DNA of 64,000 nt, from NCBI RefSeq assembly GCF_015291665.1, contig NZ_CP030048.1, forward strand, positions 6,855,501 through 6,919,500. The letters are read 5' to 3'. The notes below the pieces were generated by a model, which was given only the letters and a program-made list of their open reading frames with translations, was not told where the DNA came from and ran no database searches. The stretch is from Bradyrhizobium sp. CCBAU 53338 (GTDB taxonomy: Bacteria; Pseudomonadota; Alphaproteobacteria; Rhizobiales; Xanthobacteraceae). The position numbers were made by a program, and so were the translations under genes. Below are positions 1 through 7,765 of the stretch, in pieces (within the stretch, counting starts at the first letter, position 1; each line of letters opens with the position of its first letter).

Positions 1-196
1 AGGCATCTTCGGCACGTCGACGCCCGCCGTAGCGACCAAGTTGATCAGCATGACCAACGGCGACAAGGCCTCGCCAGCGTACTGGCTCATGTTCGGTGCA
101 GCGCTCGGCATCGTCGCCGCGCTGATCGTCTATCGCGGCGGCAGCAAAGCCGTTCCGACCTATGATACGGCGGCGGAGCCGGCGACGGGGCACTGA
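1..196 (+). CDS. MFS transporter, C-terminal end only
   Basis: The open frame enters from the left edge (first full codon at base 2) and stops at TGA 194-196, giving the last 64 residues. They contain one hydrophobic segment (AYWLMFGAALGIVAALIVYR) followed by a short charged tail. Before it is a GIFGTSTPAVATKLI stretch followed by TNGDKASPAYW, which resembles the last loop and helix of the metabolite:H+ symporter branch of the major facilitator superfamily (proline/betaine or shikimate type). The substrate cannot be told from this fragment. It is convergent with the next gene, with a hairpin between them. Confidence 0.6.
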   Translation, partial: GIFGTSTPAVATKLISMTNGDKASPAYWLMFGAALGIVAALIVYRGGSKAVPTYDTAAEPATGH

Positions 197-217
197 GACG
201 GGAGTCTCACACTTCAA

Positions 218-245
218 CCCTCTCCCCGTAAGAACGGGGCGAGGG
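218..245. terminator. hairpin between convergent genes
   Basis: Two 12-base arms (218-229 and 234-245) pair with one mismatch around a 4-base loop, in the gap between the MFS stop (196) and the Rieske stop (269). There is no clear T run on either strand. It is either a shared terminator or a member of the dispersed CTCTCCCC-type repeats also seen near 23518, 36947 and 42156. Confidence 0.5.
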
Positions 246-268
246 ATCGGAGTCCCGGCGCGGCTGAC

Positions 269-682
269 TTACAGCTCCACCACCACGTAGTCGCTCTCGA
301 CCTTCACCGTGACAGTCTCCGCGACATACGGCCCCTTCACCACGCTTGCGCCCGGTTCGACATGAGCCGGATAGGCCTTCACGCGAAAGCGGCGGGGGTC
401 GCAATAGGACTGGCCGGTGCGGATGTCGAATTCCCAGCCATGCCAGGGGCAGCGGATGATCTCACCCAACTTGGTGTATTCGATCTCGCCGGGATTCGAT
501 GACTGCGCCAGGCCAATCAGCGGCCCCTCGCAGAGCGCCGCGCCCTGATGCGGGCAGCGGTTCATCAGACCGAAATACTCGCCCTTGATGTTGAAGACCG
601 CGATCGGCCGTCCTTCGATCTCCAGAAATTTTCGCGTGCCGGGCGGAAGCTCATCCACGGGCGCAATCACATGACGCGCCAT
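269..682 (-). CDS. Rieske [2Fe-2S] one-domain protein
   Basis: This 137-residue protein carries both Rieske cluster motifs: CPHQGA (Cys-x-His) and CPWHGW (Cys-x2-His), which bind one 2Fe-2S cluster by two Cys and two His. It has no oxygenase catalytic domain, so it should be a ferredoxin-like electron carrier or a small subunit. The ATG at 682 was chosen because it overlaps the stop of the upstream amidohydrolase (TGATG). The longer open frame upstream of it lies inside that gene. Translational coupling points to a shared pathway with the two amidohydrolases, perhaps electron supply for a ring-modifying step. The partner oxidase is not in view, and the substrate is unknown. Confidence 0.85.
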   Translation of the reverse strand: MARHVIAPVDELPPGTRKFLEIEGRPIAVFNIKGEYFGLMNRCPHQGAALCEGPLIGLAQSSNPGEIEYTKLGEIIRCPWHGWEFDIRTGQSYCDPRRFRVKAYPAHVEPGASVVKGPYVAETVTVKVESDYVVVEL

Positions 683-1791
683 CAAGCAATTCCATACAGC
701 TTCTTTGCGTTGTCGAGATAGAATGCCGCGCGATTGGCTTCGCTGACGCCCGCCGGCAGGACGCGCGACGGCTCGTCGTAGTCCCAATGCGGATAGTCGG
801 TGGCGAACAGCAGCCGGTCCCAGCCGATCCAGTTGATCACGTCGAACAGATCCTCGCGGCGTTCAGGATCTTCCATCGGCTGCGTCGTCCACCACACCTG
901 CTCGCGGATATATTCCGACGGCGGTCGCTTCACATCCGGTACCTCGCTGCGCAGCCGCTGCCAGACCTTGTCGAGCCGCCACGCCAACGACGGCGCCCAG
1001 CCGAAGCCGGCCTCGATCATCACCATCTTCAATTTTGGGAAGCGCTCGAACACGCCCTCCAGAACGAGACTTGCCAGCGCCGATTGCTGGCACTGCGAAT
1101 GCCCCACCATCTCCTCGATGTAATAAGACGGCCAGCCCGACGGCGTGATCGGATTGCCGCCGAAACCGAAGGCGTGCACGCCGACCGGCAGGCCCGCCTC
1201 TTCCGCGGCCTGATAGATCGGCCAATAGCGGCGCTGGCCGAGCGGCTCGACATTGCGGCTGAGCAGCAGCACCTGCACGAAATTCTTGTCGCCGGCACGC
1301 TCGCGGATTTCTGCGGCGGCCGCCAGCCCATCCTCATTGCCGACGACGATCGACGCTTTGAGTCGCTTGTCCTTGCTGGTCCATTTGTCGATCTGCCAGT
1401 CGTTGATCGCGGAACACAGCGCAGCCGAGAGATCGTGATTGCGGATGCCCTGCCCGGTATTGAGCGGATTCAGCACGCCGAGTTGCACGTTGTTGGGATC
1501 GAGCAGCTGCTTCTGCATGAAGGAGAGCGAGGAACCCTGCGGGCCGCCTTCCGGCGGATAGGCATCTCGCCGCGAAGCGTTGGGCTGCGCCTTCGGATAG
1601 GGTGGGCCTTCCATCATGCCCTGATAGGCGTGGACACCGTAGACTTCGAGGTGATGCTGCCAGCGTTTGGCGAGATAGGGATAAAGCTCGGTCCGGGTCG
1701 CGCGCGCCGGATGGATGTCGCAGTCCGCAATCGCGGTCTTGGTCGTCGGATGGGAAGCGGCCTCTGGGCTTTCGCGGAACTGGATATTCAT
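682..1791 (-). CDS. Amidohydrolase family 2 (ACMSD-like) protein
   Basis: This 369-residue TIM-barrel metal hydrolase belongs to the family of aminocarboxymuconate-semialdehyde decarboxylase and gamma-resorcylate decarboxylase. Visible landmarks are DCDIHP near residue 23 (metal-binding strand 1), GVHAFG in the middle, the EGVFERFPKLKMVMIEAG helix-strand block and FATDYPHWD near the C-terminus (the catalytic Asp region). It is the second gene of a minus-strand operon: the upstream paralog ends 25 bases before its ATG, and its stop overlaps the Rieske ATG. Family members decarboxylate or hydrolyse ring-derived acids. The exact reaction cannot be assigned. Confidence 0.85.
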   Translation of the reverse strand: MNIQFRESPEAASHPTTKTAIADCDIHPARATRTELYPYLAKRWQHHLEVYGVHAYQGMMEGPPYPKAQPNASRRDAYPPEGGPQGSSLSFMQKQLLDPNNVQLGVLNPLNTGQGIRNHDLSAALCSAINDWQIDKWTSKDKRLKASIVVGNEDGLAAAAEIRERAGDKNFVQVLLLSRNVEPLGQRRYWPIYQAAEEAGLPVGVHAFGFGGNPITPSGWPSYYIEEMVGHSQCQQSALASLVLEGVFERFPKLKMVMIEAGFGWAPSLAWRLDKVWQRLRSEVPDVKRPPSEYIREQVWWTTQPMEDPERREDLFDVINWIGWDRLLFATDYPHWDYDEPSRVLPAGVSEANRAAFYLDNAKKLYGIA

Positions 1792-1816
1792 CGCCTTGCC
1801 TCCTTTGGCAGCGGGC

Positions 1817-2875
1817 TCACGTCAGGCGGGGATAGGTTGCATGCGGATTGTCGATCATGATCTTGCGCACGAGATCGGGGGTGAGACCTTCGGGCAGCGC
1901 GTCCTGACCGTCGAACTGCCAGTGCGGATAGTCCGTGGAGAATAAGACCAATTCGTCGGACTGCATATGATCAAACAGGCGAATTAATGTCTCAGCGTCC
2001 GGCGGCGCATCAAATGGCTGTAATGAGAAGCGGATGTTGCTACGCACAATCTCAAGCGGCGCGCGATCGACCCATGGCGTTTCCATCCTAACGCCGCGCC
2101 AGAACTTATGCAGGCGCCAGAGATAGGGTGAGATCCAGGACACGCCGGATTCCAGCATCACCATTTTCAGCCGCGGATACTTTGCGAACACGCCCTCGAC
2201 GATGAGGCTGGTGAGCTGGGTCTGGAACGCCTGGGCCTGACCGACATAGTCCTCGATGTGATAGGAACCCCAGCCCACCGCGGTCGGCGGATTGTGATAG
2301 GCGGAACCGGCGTGGACGCCGACCGGCAGGTCGAGCCGTTCGGCAGCCTCGTAGATCGGCCACAGCGCACGCTTGCCGAGCGGCGTGTCCCCCATCACAA
2401 GCACCAACACCTGCACGAAGCGCTTGTCCGGCGCACATCGCTCGATCTCGGCGACTGATTTCTCGACGCTTTGAGTCGGGATCACGATCGAGCCGCGCAG
2501 CCGGGAATCGCGATCGAGCCATTCCGTGGCGAGCCAATCATTCAACGCACGGCAGAACGCGGCCTGCATGTCCTCGGAAAACACCATTTGCACGCCGTAG
2601 AGCGGATTGCAGATAGCGTACTTGAGCTGGAAGGGATCGAGCACATGGCGCTGCATGCCCTCGAGGCTCTCACCCGGTTTGCCGGTTTCCGGACGCCAAT
2701 CGGGCCGCGCCACGATCGGCGAGTTCTTCGGATAGGATTGCGAGATGAGATCGACCATGCCGCGCGTGGTCACCTGATCGCGCCAATAGTCGTTCAGGTA
2801 GGGCAGCAGGCTGGTCAGATGCGGCACGGCCGGATGCACGTCGCAATCCACTCCGCCGGCGATCAGGGACGCCAT
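1817..2875 (-). CDS. Amidohydrolase family 2 (ACMSD-like) protein, paralog
   Basis: This 352-residue paralog of the next gene has the same landmarks: GGVDCDVHPAV at the start, GVHAGSAYHNP, EGVFAKYPRLKMVMLESG and FSTDYPHWQFDG. The ATG at 2875 is preferred over the much longer open frame because it follows a purine-rich ribosome site (GAAGAGAG) and starts right before the family's N-terminal metal motif. It leads the amidohydrolase-amidohydrolase-Rieske operon. Two paralogs side by side suggest a heteromer or two consecutive steps in one pathway. A divergent CinA-type gene starts about 170 bases away, so this short gap holds both promoters. Confidence 0.85.
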   Translation of the reverse strand: MASLIAGGVDCDVHPAVPHLTSLLPYLNDYWRDQVTTRGMVDLISQSYPKNSPIVARPDWRPETGKPGESLEGMQRHVLDPFQLKYAICNPLYGVQMVFSEDMQAAFCRALNDWLATEWLDRDSRLRGSIVIPTQSVEKSVAEIERCAPDKRFVQVLVLVMGDTPLGKRALWPIYEAAERLDLPVGVHAGSAYHNPPTAVGWGSYHIEDYVGQAQAFQTQLTSLIVEGVFAKYPRLKMVMLESGVSWISPYLWRLHKFWRGVRMETPWVDRAPLEIVRSNIRFSLQPFDAPPDAETLIRLFDHMQSDELVLFSTDYPHWQFDGQDALPEGLTPDLVRKIMIDNPHATYPRLT

Positions 2876-3042
2876 CACGTCTCTCTTCTCACGTTTCCTC
2901 GTCGAATCTTCTCGCGGATACCGCTTCGGCGCTCCGCCTTGGTTGCCATTCAAGCAGGCCTGCCCCTCGCCCGCAACTCGGCCAAGGCTTCTGTCATATG
3001 CTAGGAAGGCTGAGCTCGGTTGCGAAGGAACAGGGGATAGGG

Positions 3043-3525
3043 ATGAAAGAGCTCGTCGGCATTGCGGAACAGGTCGCAGCGAAACTGATCGCGCGCAAAC
3101 AGACCATTGCGGTTGCGGAATCGTCGGCTGGCGGCCTGATCGCGGCAAGCCTGCTCGCGGTGCCCGGCGCGTCGGCCTATTTCCTCGGCGGCGCGGTGGT
3201 CTACACCCGCGATGCCAGGCGCGTGCTGATGGATATTTCGGACGAAGGAATGAAGGGCTTTCGCTCATCGTCGGAGCCCTACGCGAAGCTCCTCGCCGAG
3301 CAGATGCGCAGCCGCTTCAGTTCCGACTGGGGCCTGTCGGAGACCGGCGCTGCCGGCCCCACCGGCAACCGCTACGGCGATGCCGCCGGCCATAGCTGCA
3401 TGGCGGTCGCGGGACCTGCGGTCGAGGTTATGACGCTGGAGACGGCGAGCGGCGACCGGTTCGCCAACATGCAGGTGTTCGCGGCGACGGCGCTGAAGCT
3501 GTTGCTGAGGAAGCTGGAGGTGTGA
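3043..3525 (+). CDS. CinA C-terminal-type nicotinamide-nucleotide amidase
   Basis: At 160 residues it has the length of the stand-alone CinA C-terminal domain (PncC type), which deamidates nicotinamide mononucleotide in NAD salvage. The AESSAGGLIAASL motif near the N-terminus matches the AES-x-TGG active-site loop, and SETGAAGPTGNRYG matches the conserved AGPxG block. The start at 3043 was chosen over 2998 because an AGGGGATAGGG ribosome site sits just before it. Several Bradyrhizobium paralogs of this domain are of uncertain activity, and the Thr-to-Ala change in the first motif is a reason for caution. Confidence 0.75.
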   Translation: MKELVGIAEQVAAKLIARKQTIAVAESSAGGLIAASLLAVPGASAYFLGGAVVYTRDARRVLMDISDEGMKGFRSSSEPYAKLLAEQMRSRFSSDWGLSETGAAGPTGNRYGDAAGHSCMAVAGPAVEVMTLETASGDRFANMQVFAATALKLLLRKLEV

Positions 3526-3576
3526 GCGCCTGCTGCCGTGTGAGTGAGTCGCAATGATCTCACCACAAACACGACT

Positions 3577-3680
3577 GTCATCGCCCGGCTTGACCGGGCG
3601 ATCCAGTATTCCAGAGACACTCGTTGTCGAATCGATAGGCCGCAGCGTACTGGATGCCCCGGTCAAGCCGGGGCATGACA
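3577..3680. repeat. Dispersed palindromic repeat with two hairpin arms
   Basis: Two related arms (3577-3609 and 3648-3680) are inverted copies of each other, and each is itself a short hairpin (CGCCCGGCTTGACCGGGCG; GCCCCGGTCAAGCCGGGGC). This core is a well-known dispersed intergenic palindrome in Bradyrhizobium and Rhodopseudomonas. It lies between convergent genes and may act as a terminator or a REP-like element. Confidence 0.7.
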
Positions 3681-3714
3681 GCGGTGGGTAGGACGACCAC
3701 ATCGTGAGACATCA

Positions 3715-3990
3715 CTACCTTTCCAAATGCCGGATAAAGATCCGCACCACATAACCCTTGAATCGCGGCGCCTCGTCGTAGAGGTCCGAAGCGATCCGTT
3801 CGATGGTCTCGCGCAGCGAGGTGAACTGCGCCTGCCGCGCGCTGCTCTCGGTGCCCTGCATGCCTGCAAGCTCATCCATCGCCGCATCGCTGATCTGGCA
3901 CTGCACGACCTCACCATCGTTCAGCATGGTGAAGCGGAAGGCCAGCCGTTCAAGGTCATGGCCGATGATCCTGTCACGCGTCAGCGGCAT
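3715..3990 (-). CDS. DUF1488 family small protein
   Basis: This 91-residue protein has the pattern of DUF1488: a conserved opening with FRFTMLNDGEVVQCQIS, then a helical part that ends in an ERIASDLYD block and a beta-rich tail (GYVVRIFIRHLER). The function of the family is unknown. It has no signal peptide or membrane segment. It stands alone between a palindromic repeat and an exported TPR gene. Confidence 0.6.
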   Translation of the reverse strand: MPLTRDRIIGHDLERLAFRFTMLNDGEVVQCQISDAAMDELAGMQGTESSARQAQFTSLRETIERIASDLYDEAPRFKGYVVRIFIRHLER

Positions 3991-4115
3991 GCAATTGTCC
4001 CGTTCGCGCCCCCGAGCGGGACAATGCTGAAAATCCGGCGCCTTGTCACCATCCGCGCCAGGAAGACGGGGTCGTCATGCGGAGCCTGGCAACGGCGCCG
4101 GGCGCCTCTCCGGCG

Positions 4116-4730
4116 TCAATAGGCGAACGCCGTCCCGGTCGGCTTGTCGAGTGCTGCCGCCAGCGATCGATACTCCTCGCAATCCGTCCCGCAGATGGCT
4201 GCAATCCGGCTGAGGTGATAGAGCGCCTGCTCGCGATTGCCCCGCTCGAGTTGCCACAGCCCGTAATACTGCCACGTCAGGACATGGTTCGGGTCGGCCT
4301 TCAATGCACGCTCGTACCAGACCTGCGACTGCTCGTAGTCACCGAGCTTTCGGTAGGAGTAGCCGATGAGGTTGGCGACGTTCGGATGGTCGTCATGGCC
4401 AAGCGACTTCAGTTGCGAGATCGCGGTCGCGTAGTCGTTGCGCTGGTAGATGGTGTCGTAGGCCACGCGGTAACCGGCCGCGAATGCCGGATCGTCGATA
4501 CTGGACTGGTTGTTCGGCTTCTTCCCTTTCTGGGTTGCCTTGGTACCCGTCCGCTTCGGATAGACTGGCTGCGGTTGCGACTGCGACGATGACGAGGCAA
4601 AGGGATCCATGGATCCCCCTCCGCCTCCGCCGCCCCCACCACCGCCTCCGCCCGCGGCAAACGCGGGCGCGCCCAACAAACCTGCCGCCAACATGCCCAG
4701 CGTGACGAACCTGATCGTTGTCGTGAACAT
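4116..4730 (-). CDS. Exported TPR protein with polyglycine linker
   Basis: The protein has 204 residues. The N-terminus is a signal peptide (TIRFVTLGMLAAGLLGAPAFAA), followed by 13 glycines in a row and a Ser/Gln-rich linker. The C-terminal half holds tetratricopeptide repeats (for example NVANLIGYSYRKLGDYEQSQVWYERALKADPNHVLTW, here as two repeats in tandem), so it probably acts as a protein-binding scaffold in the periplasm. The glycines use mixed codons, which makes simple slippage unlikely. No partner is encoded beside it; amn ends 120 bases upstream. Confidence 0.75.
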   Translation of the reverse strand: MFTTTIRFVTLGMLAAGLLGAPAFAAGGGGGGGGGGGGGSMDPFASSSSQSQPQPVYPKRTGTKATQKGKKPNNQSSIDDPAFAAGYRVAYDTIYQRNDYATAISQLKSLGHDDHPNVANLIGYSYRKLGDYEQSQVWYERALKADPNHVLTWQYYGLWQLERGNREQALYHLSRIAAICGTDCEEYRSLAAALDKPTGTAFAY

Positions 4731-4850
4731 CTCCGCCTCCTGTGAGGTTTCAAGCGGCCCCGGACCATCTGATAACCCTGCCCCGGCAGCAATATTCCGG
4801 GACGCCGTCGACGCGGAGACGTCGGCGTTCGTATGACAGCTCTGTTGCCC

Positions 4851-6320
4851 TTACTGGAAGGCCACCTCGGCGAAGCTGCGGAGCTTGCGCGAATGCAGTC
4901 GTTCCGACTCCTGCTGCTTGAGCCGTTCCAGCGCCTTGAGGCCGATCTCGAGATGCTGGCCGACGCGGCGACGGTAGAATTCGCTGGCCATGCCGGCGAG
5001 CTTGATCTCGCCATGCAGGGGCTTGTCGGAGACGCAGAGCAACGTGCCGTAGGGGACGCGGAAGCGATAGCCGTTGGCGGCGATCGCTGCCGATTCCATG
5101 TCGAGCGCGACCGCGCGTGATTGCGACATGCGGCGGATCACTTCTGGCCCGGATATCTCCCAGTTGCGGTTGTCGACGCTGGCAACGGTGCCCGTACGCA
5201 TCAGGCGCTTGAGCTCGAAGCCCTCCAGGCCCGTGACGTCCTCCACTGCCTGCTCCAGCGCGACCTGCATCTCGGCCAATGCCGGGATCGGCACCCACAG
5301 CGGCAACTCGCGGTCGAGCACGTGGTCCTCGCGCACATAGCCATGGGCGAGCACGTAGTCGCCGAGCCGCTGCGTGTTGCGGAGGCCCGCGCAATGCCCG
5401 AGCATCAGCCAGGCATGCGGCCGCAGCACCGCGACGTGGTCGGTGACATTGCGCGCGTTCGACGGACCGGTGCCGATGTTGATCAGGCTGATGCCACGAT
5501 AGCCTGGCATGACCAGATGAAAGGCCGGCATCTGCGGCGAGCGCACGGGTGCATCGCCCGTCGTCGCACCGCCGCTGCGCGTAATCACGTTGCCCGGCGC
5601 GACGAAGGCGTCGAGGCCGGCTTCGCCGGACTGAAGACGCTGCTGACACGATTGCGCGAACGCATCGACGTAAAACTGGTAGTTGGTGAAAATGACAAAG
5701 TTCTGGAAGTGCTCGGGATCGGTGCCGGTGTAGTGATAGAGTCGGCGCAGCGAGTAATCGACGCGGGCGGCACGGAACAGTGACAGCGGCTCGGGCGTGC
5801 CCGGCCGAAGTTCGAAGGTGCCGTCGGCGATGGAATCGTCCATGGTGGCAAGATCAGGTACGTCGAACGCATCGCGCAGCGACCGCGTGACCGGCGAATT
5901 CTCGCTGGTGGTGATGGCCGCTTCGATGTTGATGTCGCGGCGATAGGCGAAATGGATCGGAATCGGCTCGGCGGATTCGCCGATCTCGACGGGCACGCCG
6001 TGGTTCTGGATCAACAGGCCGATTTGCTCGGTGAGATAGGCGCGAAACAGGTCGGGTCGAGTCACGCTGGTCTCGTGCACGCCGGGTCCGGCGACGAAGC
6101 CGTAGGAAAGACGCGAATCCAGCCGCGCATGTGTCGCGGTGGTGAGGCGGACGAAGGGATAATAGGCGCGCACCCGCGTCGTGATCGCCTCGCCCGAGAC
6201 ATAGGCCTCGAACCGGTCGCGCAGGAATTTGGTGTTGCGCTCGTAGATTTTCTCGAGACGGGCGACGGCGAGGCCCGCATCGGAGAAGGATTTCGTGGCG
6301 ATGGAGGGGGGAGATTGCAT
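4851..6320 (-). CDS. amn: AMP nucleosidase
   Basis: The 489-residue length is that of bacterial AMP nucleosidase (EC 3.2.2.4), which splits AMP into adenine and ribose 5-phosphate and so controls adenylate levels. The N-terminal AMP-regulatory domain contains the RVRAYYPFVRL and SYGFVAGPGVHETS blocks. The C-terminal phosphorylase-like domain contains MPGYRGISLINIGTGPSNARN and MLGHCAGLR, and the substrate-binding ALDMESAAIAANGYRF with LCVSDKPLHGE. The start at 6320 precedes a conserved helical N-terminus. It is followed 120 bases later by the TPR gene and preceded by a palindrome and the secretion genes. Confidence 0.93.
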   Translation of the reverse strand: MQSPPSIATKSFSDAGLAVARLEKIYERNTKFLRDRFEAYVSGEAITTRVRAYYPFVRLTTATHARLDSRLSYGFVAGPGVHETSVTRPDLFRAYLTEQIGLLIQNHGVPVEIGESAEPIPIHFAYRRDINIEAAITTSENSPVTRSLRDAFDVPDLATMDDSIADGTFELRPGTPEPLSLFRAARVDYSLRRLYHYTGTDPEHFQNFVIFTNYQFYVDAFAQSCQQRLQSGEAGLDAFVAPGNVITRSGGATTGDAPVRSPQMPAFHLVMPGYRGISLINIGTGPSNARNVTDHVAVLRPHAWLMLGHCAGLRNTQRLGDYVLAHGYVREDHVLDRELPLWVPIPALAEMQVALEQAVEDVTGLEGFELKRLMRTGTVASVDNRNWEISGPEVIRRMSQSRAVALDMESAAIAANGYRFRVPYGTLLCVSDKPLHGEIKLAGMASEFYRRRVGQHLEIGLKALERLKQQESERLHSRKLRSFAEVAFQ

Positions 6321-6375
6321 GGTTCGACCGCCGGGCTGTTTGCGTGAGTCGAACTATAGCAAAGAAGAAGGTGCC

Positions 6376-6410
6376 GTAGGGTGGGTTAGCCTTGGCGCAA
6401 CCCACCCTAC
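6376..6410. repeat. GTAGGGTGGGTT palindrome
   Basis: Perfect 12-base arms (6376-6387 and 6399-6410) sit around an 11-base loop, between amn and the secretion adaptor gene. GTAGGGTGGGTT palindromes are a common dispersed repeat in Bradyrhizobium. It lies just past the stop of the adaptor gene (6431, minus strand), so it could also end that transcript. Confidence 0.7.
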
Positions 6411-6430
6411 GAGATCGAATTTGCCGCGCA

Positions 6431-7765
6431 TCACTTCTCGCGGAAGGCCCGCATGAATTGGTCGTGCAGCGGCTTCAACAGGTACGACAGCATGGTGCGG
6501 TCGCCGGTCTGCACAAACGCTTCCACCGGCATGCCGGGGATCAGCTTGGAGTCGCCGAGGCGGGCGACCTCCTCGGGGGACATCGAGACGCGGATGGTAT
6601 AGTAGCTCTGGCCGGTGCGCTGGTCGGTGGTGACGTCCGGCGACACGCGGCTGACGACGCCGTTCAGTTCGGGCGTGGTGCGCTGGTTGAAGGCGGAGAG
6701 ACGCAGCAACGTCTTCTGGCCGATCTGCAGCTTGTCGATATCGACAGGATTGACCTTGGCCTCGACCTGGAGGTCGTCGGTCTGGGGCACGATCAGCATC
6801 AGGGTGTCGCCGGCGGTAACGACGCCGCCGACGGTATGCACCGTCGATTGCAGCACCATGCCGTCCTGCGGCGCGCGGATGTCGACGCGACGGAGCTGGT
6901 CTTCGGCCGCGACCTTGCGCTCGATCAGCTCGCCGCTCTTGTCATTGGTTTCGCGCAGATCCTTGGAGACCTCGCTCACCATGTCCTTGTCGACCTGGAT
7001 GATCTGAAGCTCGGTCTCGGTGATCTTGCCCTTGGCCTGCGCCCGCGAGGCGATGTACTGCGCGCGCTCGCCATTGAGGCGGGCGCTGTCGCGCTCCAGC
7101 GTGGTCAGGCGCGAGAGCTGCACCAGATGCTTGTCATAGAGATCGCGCACGCCGGTGAGCTCCTGCTGCACCAGCGCGATCTCCTTGTCCTTGGCTTTCT
7201 CCTGCGCCTGGAGGCCCTCGATCTCCTCGTTGAGCTGCTGGATGCGCTCGCGAAGCTGCGCCTTCTGGCCGGCACGGCCGTTGACGCGGACGTCGAACAG
7301 CTTGCTTTCGCTGTCGAGCAGCGCCTTGACGTCGGGATCGCTGACGCGATCGAGCAGCGATGAAGGGAACACGATCTTGTCGAGACCGCGCTGCTCGGCC
7401 TGGAGCCGCGCCGCGCGCGCCAGTGCAGCGTCGAGATTCTTGGTGACGATGGCGAGATTGGCCTTGGTGACGGTGTCGTCGAGCCGGACCAGGATGTCTC
7501 CGGCCTTGACCACGTCGCCGTCGCGCGCGCGCACCTCGCCGACCACGCCGCCGGTCGGGTGCTGCACCTTCTTGACGTTGGATTCGACCACGATCTGGCC
7601 CGGCGCGATCAGCGCGCCAGAGATCAGCACCGTCGAGGCCCAGCCGCCGAGACCGACGGCGAGGAACAGCACGATTCCCAGCCCGAGGATCAGGTGAAAC
7701 CGGATCGATTCCCGCACGGTCCTGTTCGCGGCGGGCTTTGTCCCGTCAACCGTCACCGTGCTCAT
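6431..7765 (-). CDS. Type I secretion membrane-fusion protein (HlyD/PrsE type)
   Basis: This 444-residue adaptor has one N-terminal membrane helix (LILGLGIVLFLAVGLGGWAST), then the lipoyl half motif VQHPTGGVVGEVRARDGDVVKAGDIL, a long periplasmic coiled coil (about residues 110-280) and the second lipoyl half (RAPQDGMVLQSTVHTVGGVV). The C-terminal beta domain ends in GMPVEAFVQTGDRTMLSYLLKPL, typical of PrtE/PrsE adaptors. Its ATG overlaps the stop of the ATPase gene (ATGA). The pair would form the inner part of a type I channel. The outer-membrane TolC partner is not in the window. The likely cargo is the giant RTX-tailed protein 5 kb away. Confidence 0.92.
   Translation of the reverse strand: MSTVTVDGTKPAANRTVRESIRFHLILGLGIVLFLAVGLGGWASTVLISGALIAPGQIVVESNVKKVQHPTGGVVGEVRARDGDVVKAGDILVRLDDTVTKANLAIVTKNLDAALARAARLQAEQRGLDKIVFPSSLLDRVSDPDVKALLDSESKLFDVRVNGRAGQKAQLRERIQQLNEEIEGLQAQEKAKDKEIALVQQELTGVRDLYDKHLVQLSRLTTLERDSARLNGERAQYIASRAQAKGKITETELQIIQVDKDMVSEVSKDLRETNDKSGELIERKVAAEDQLRRVDIRAPQDGMVLQSTVHTVGGVVTAGDTLMLIVPQTDDLQVEAKVNPVDIDKLQIGQKTLLRLSAFNQRTTPELNGVVSRVSPDVTTDQRTGQSYYTIRVSMSPEEVARLGDSKLIPGMPVEAFVQTGDRTMLSYLLKPLHDQFMRAFREK

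Noticed and set aside
4615..4656. 13-glycine run as a phase-variable repeat
   Set aside because: The glycine codons are mixed (GGA, GGG, GGC, GGT), so there is no uniform unit for slippage.
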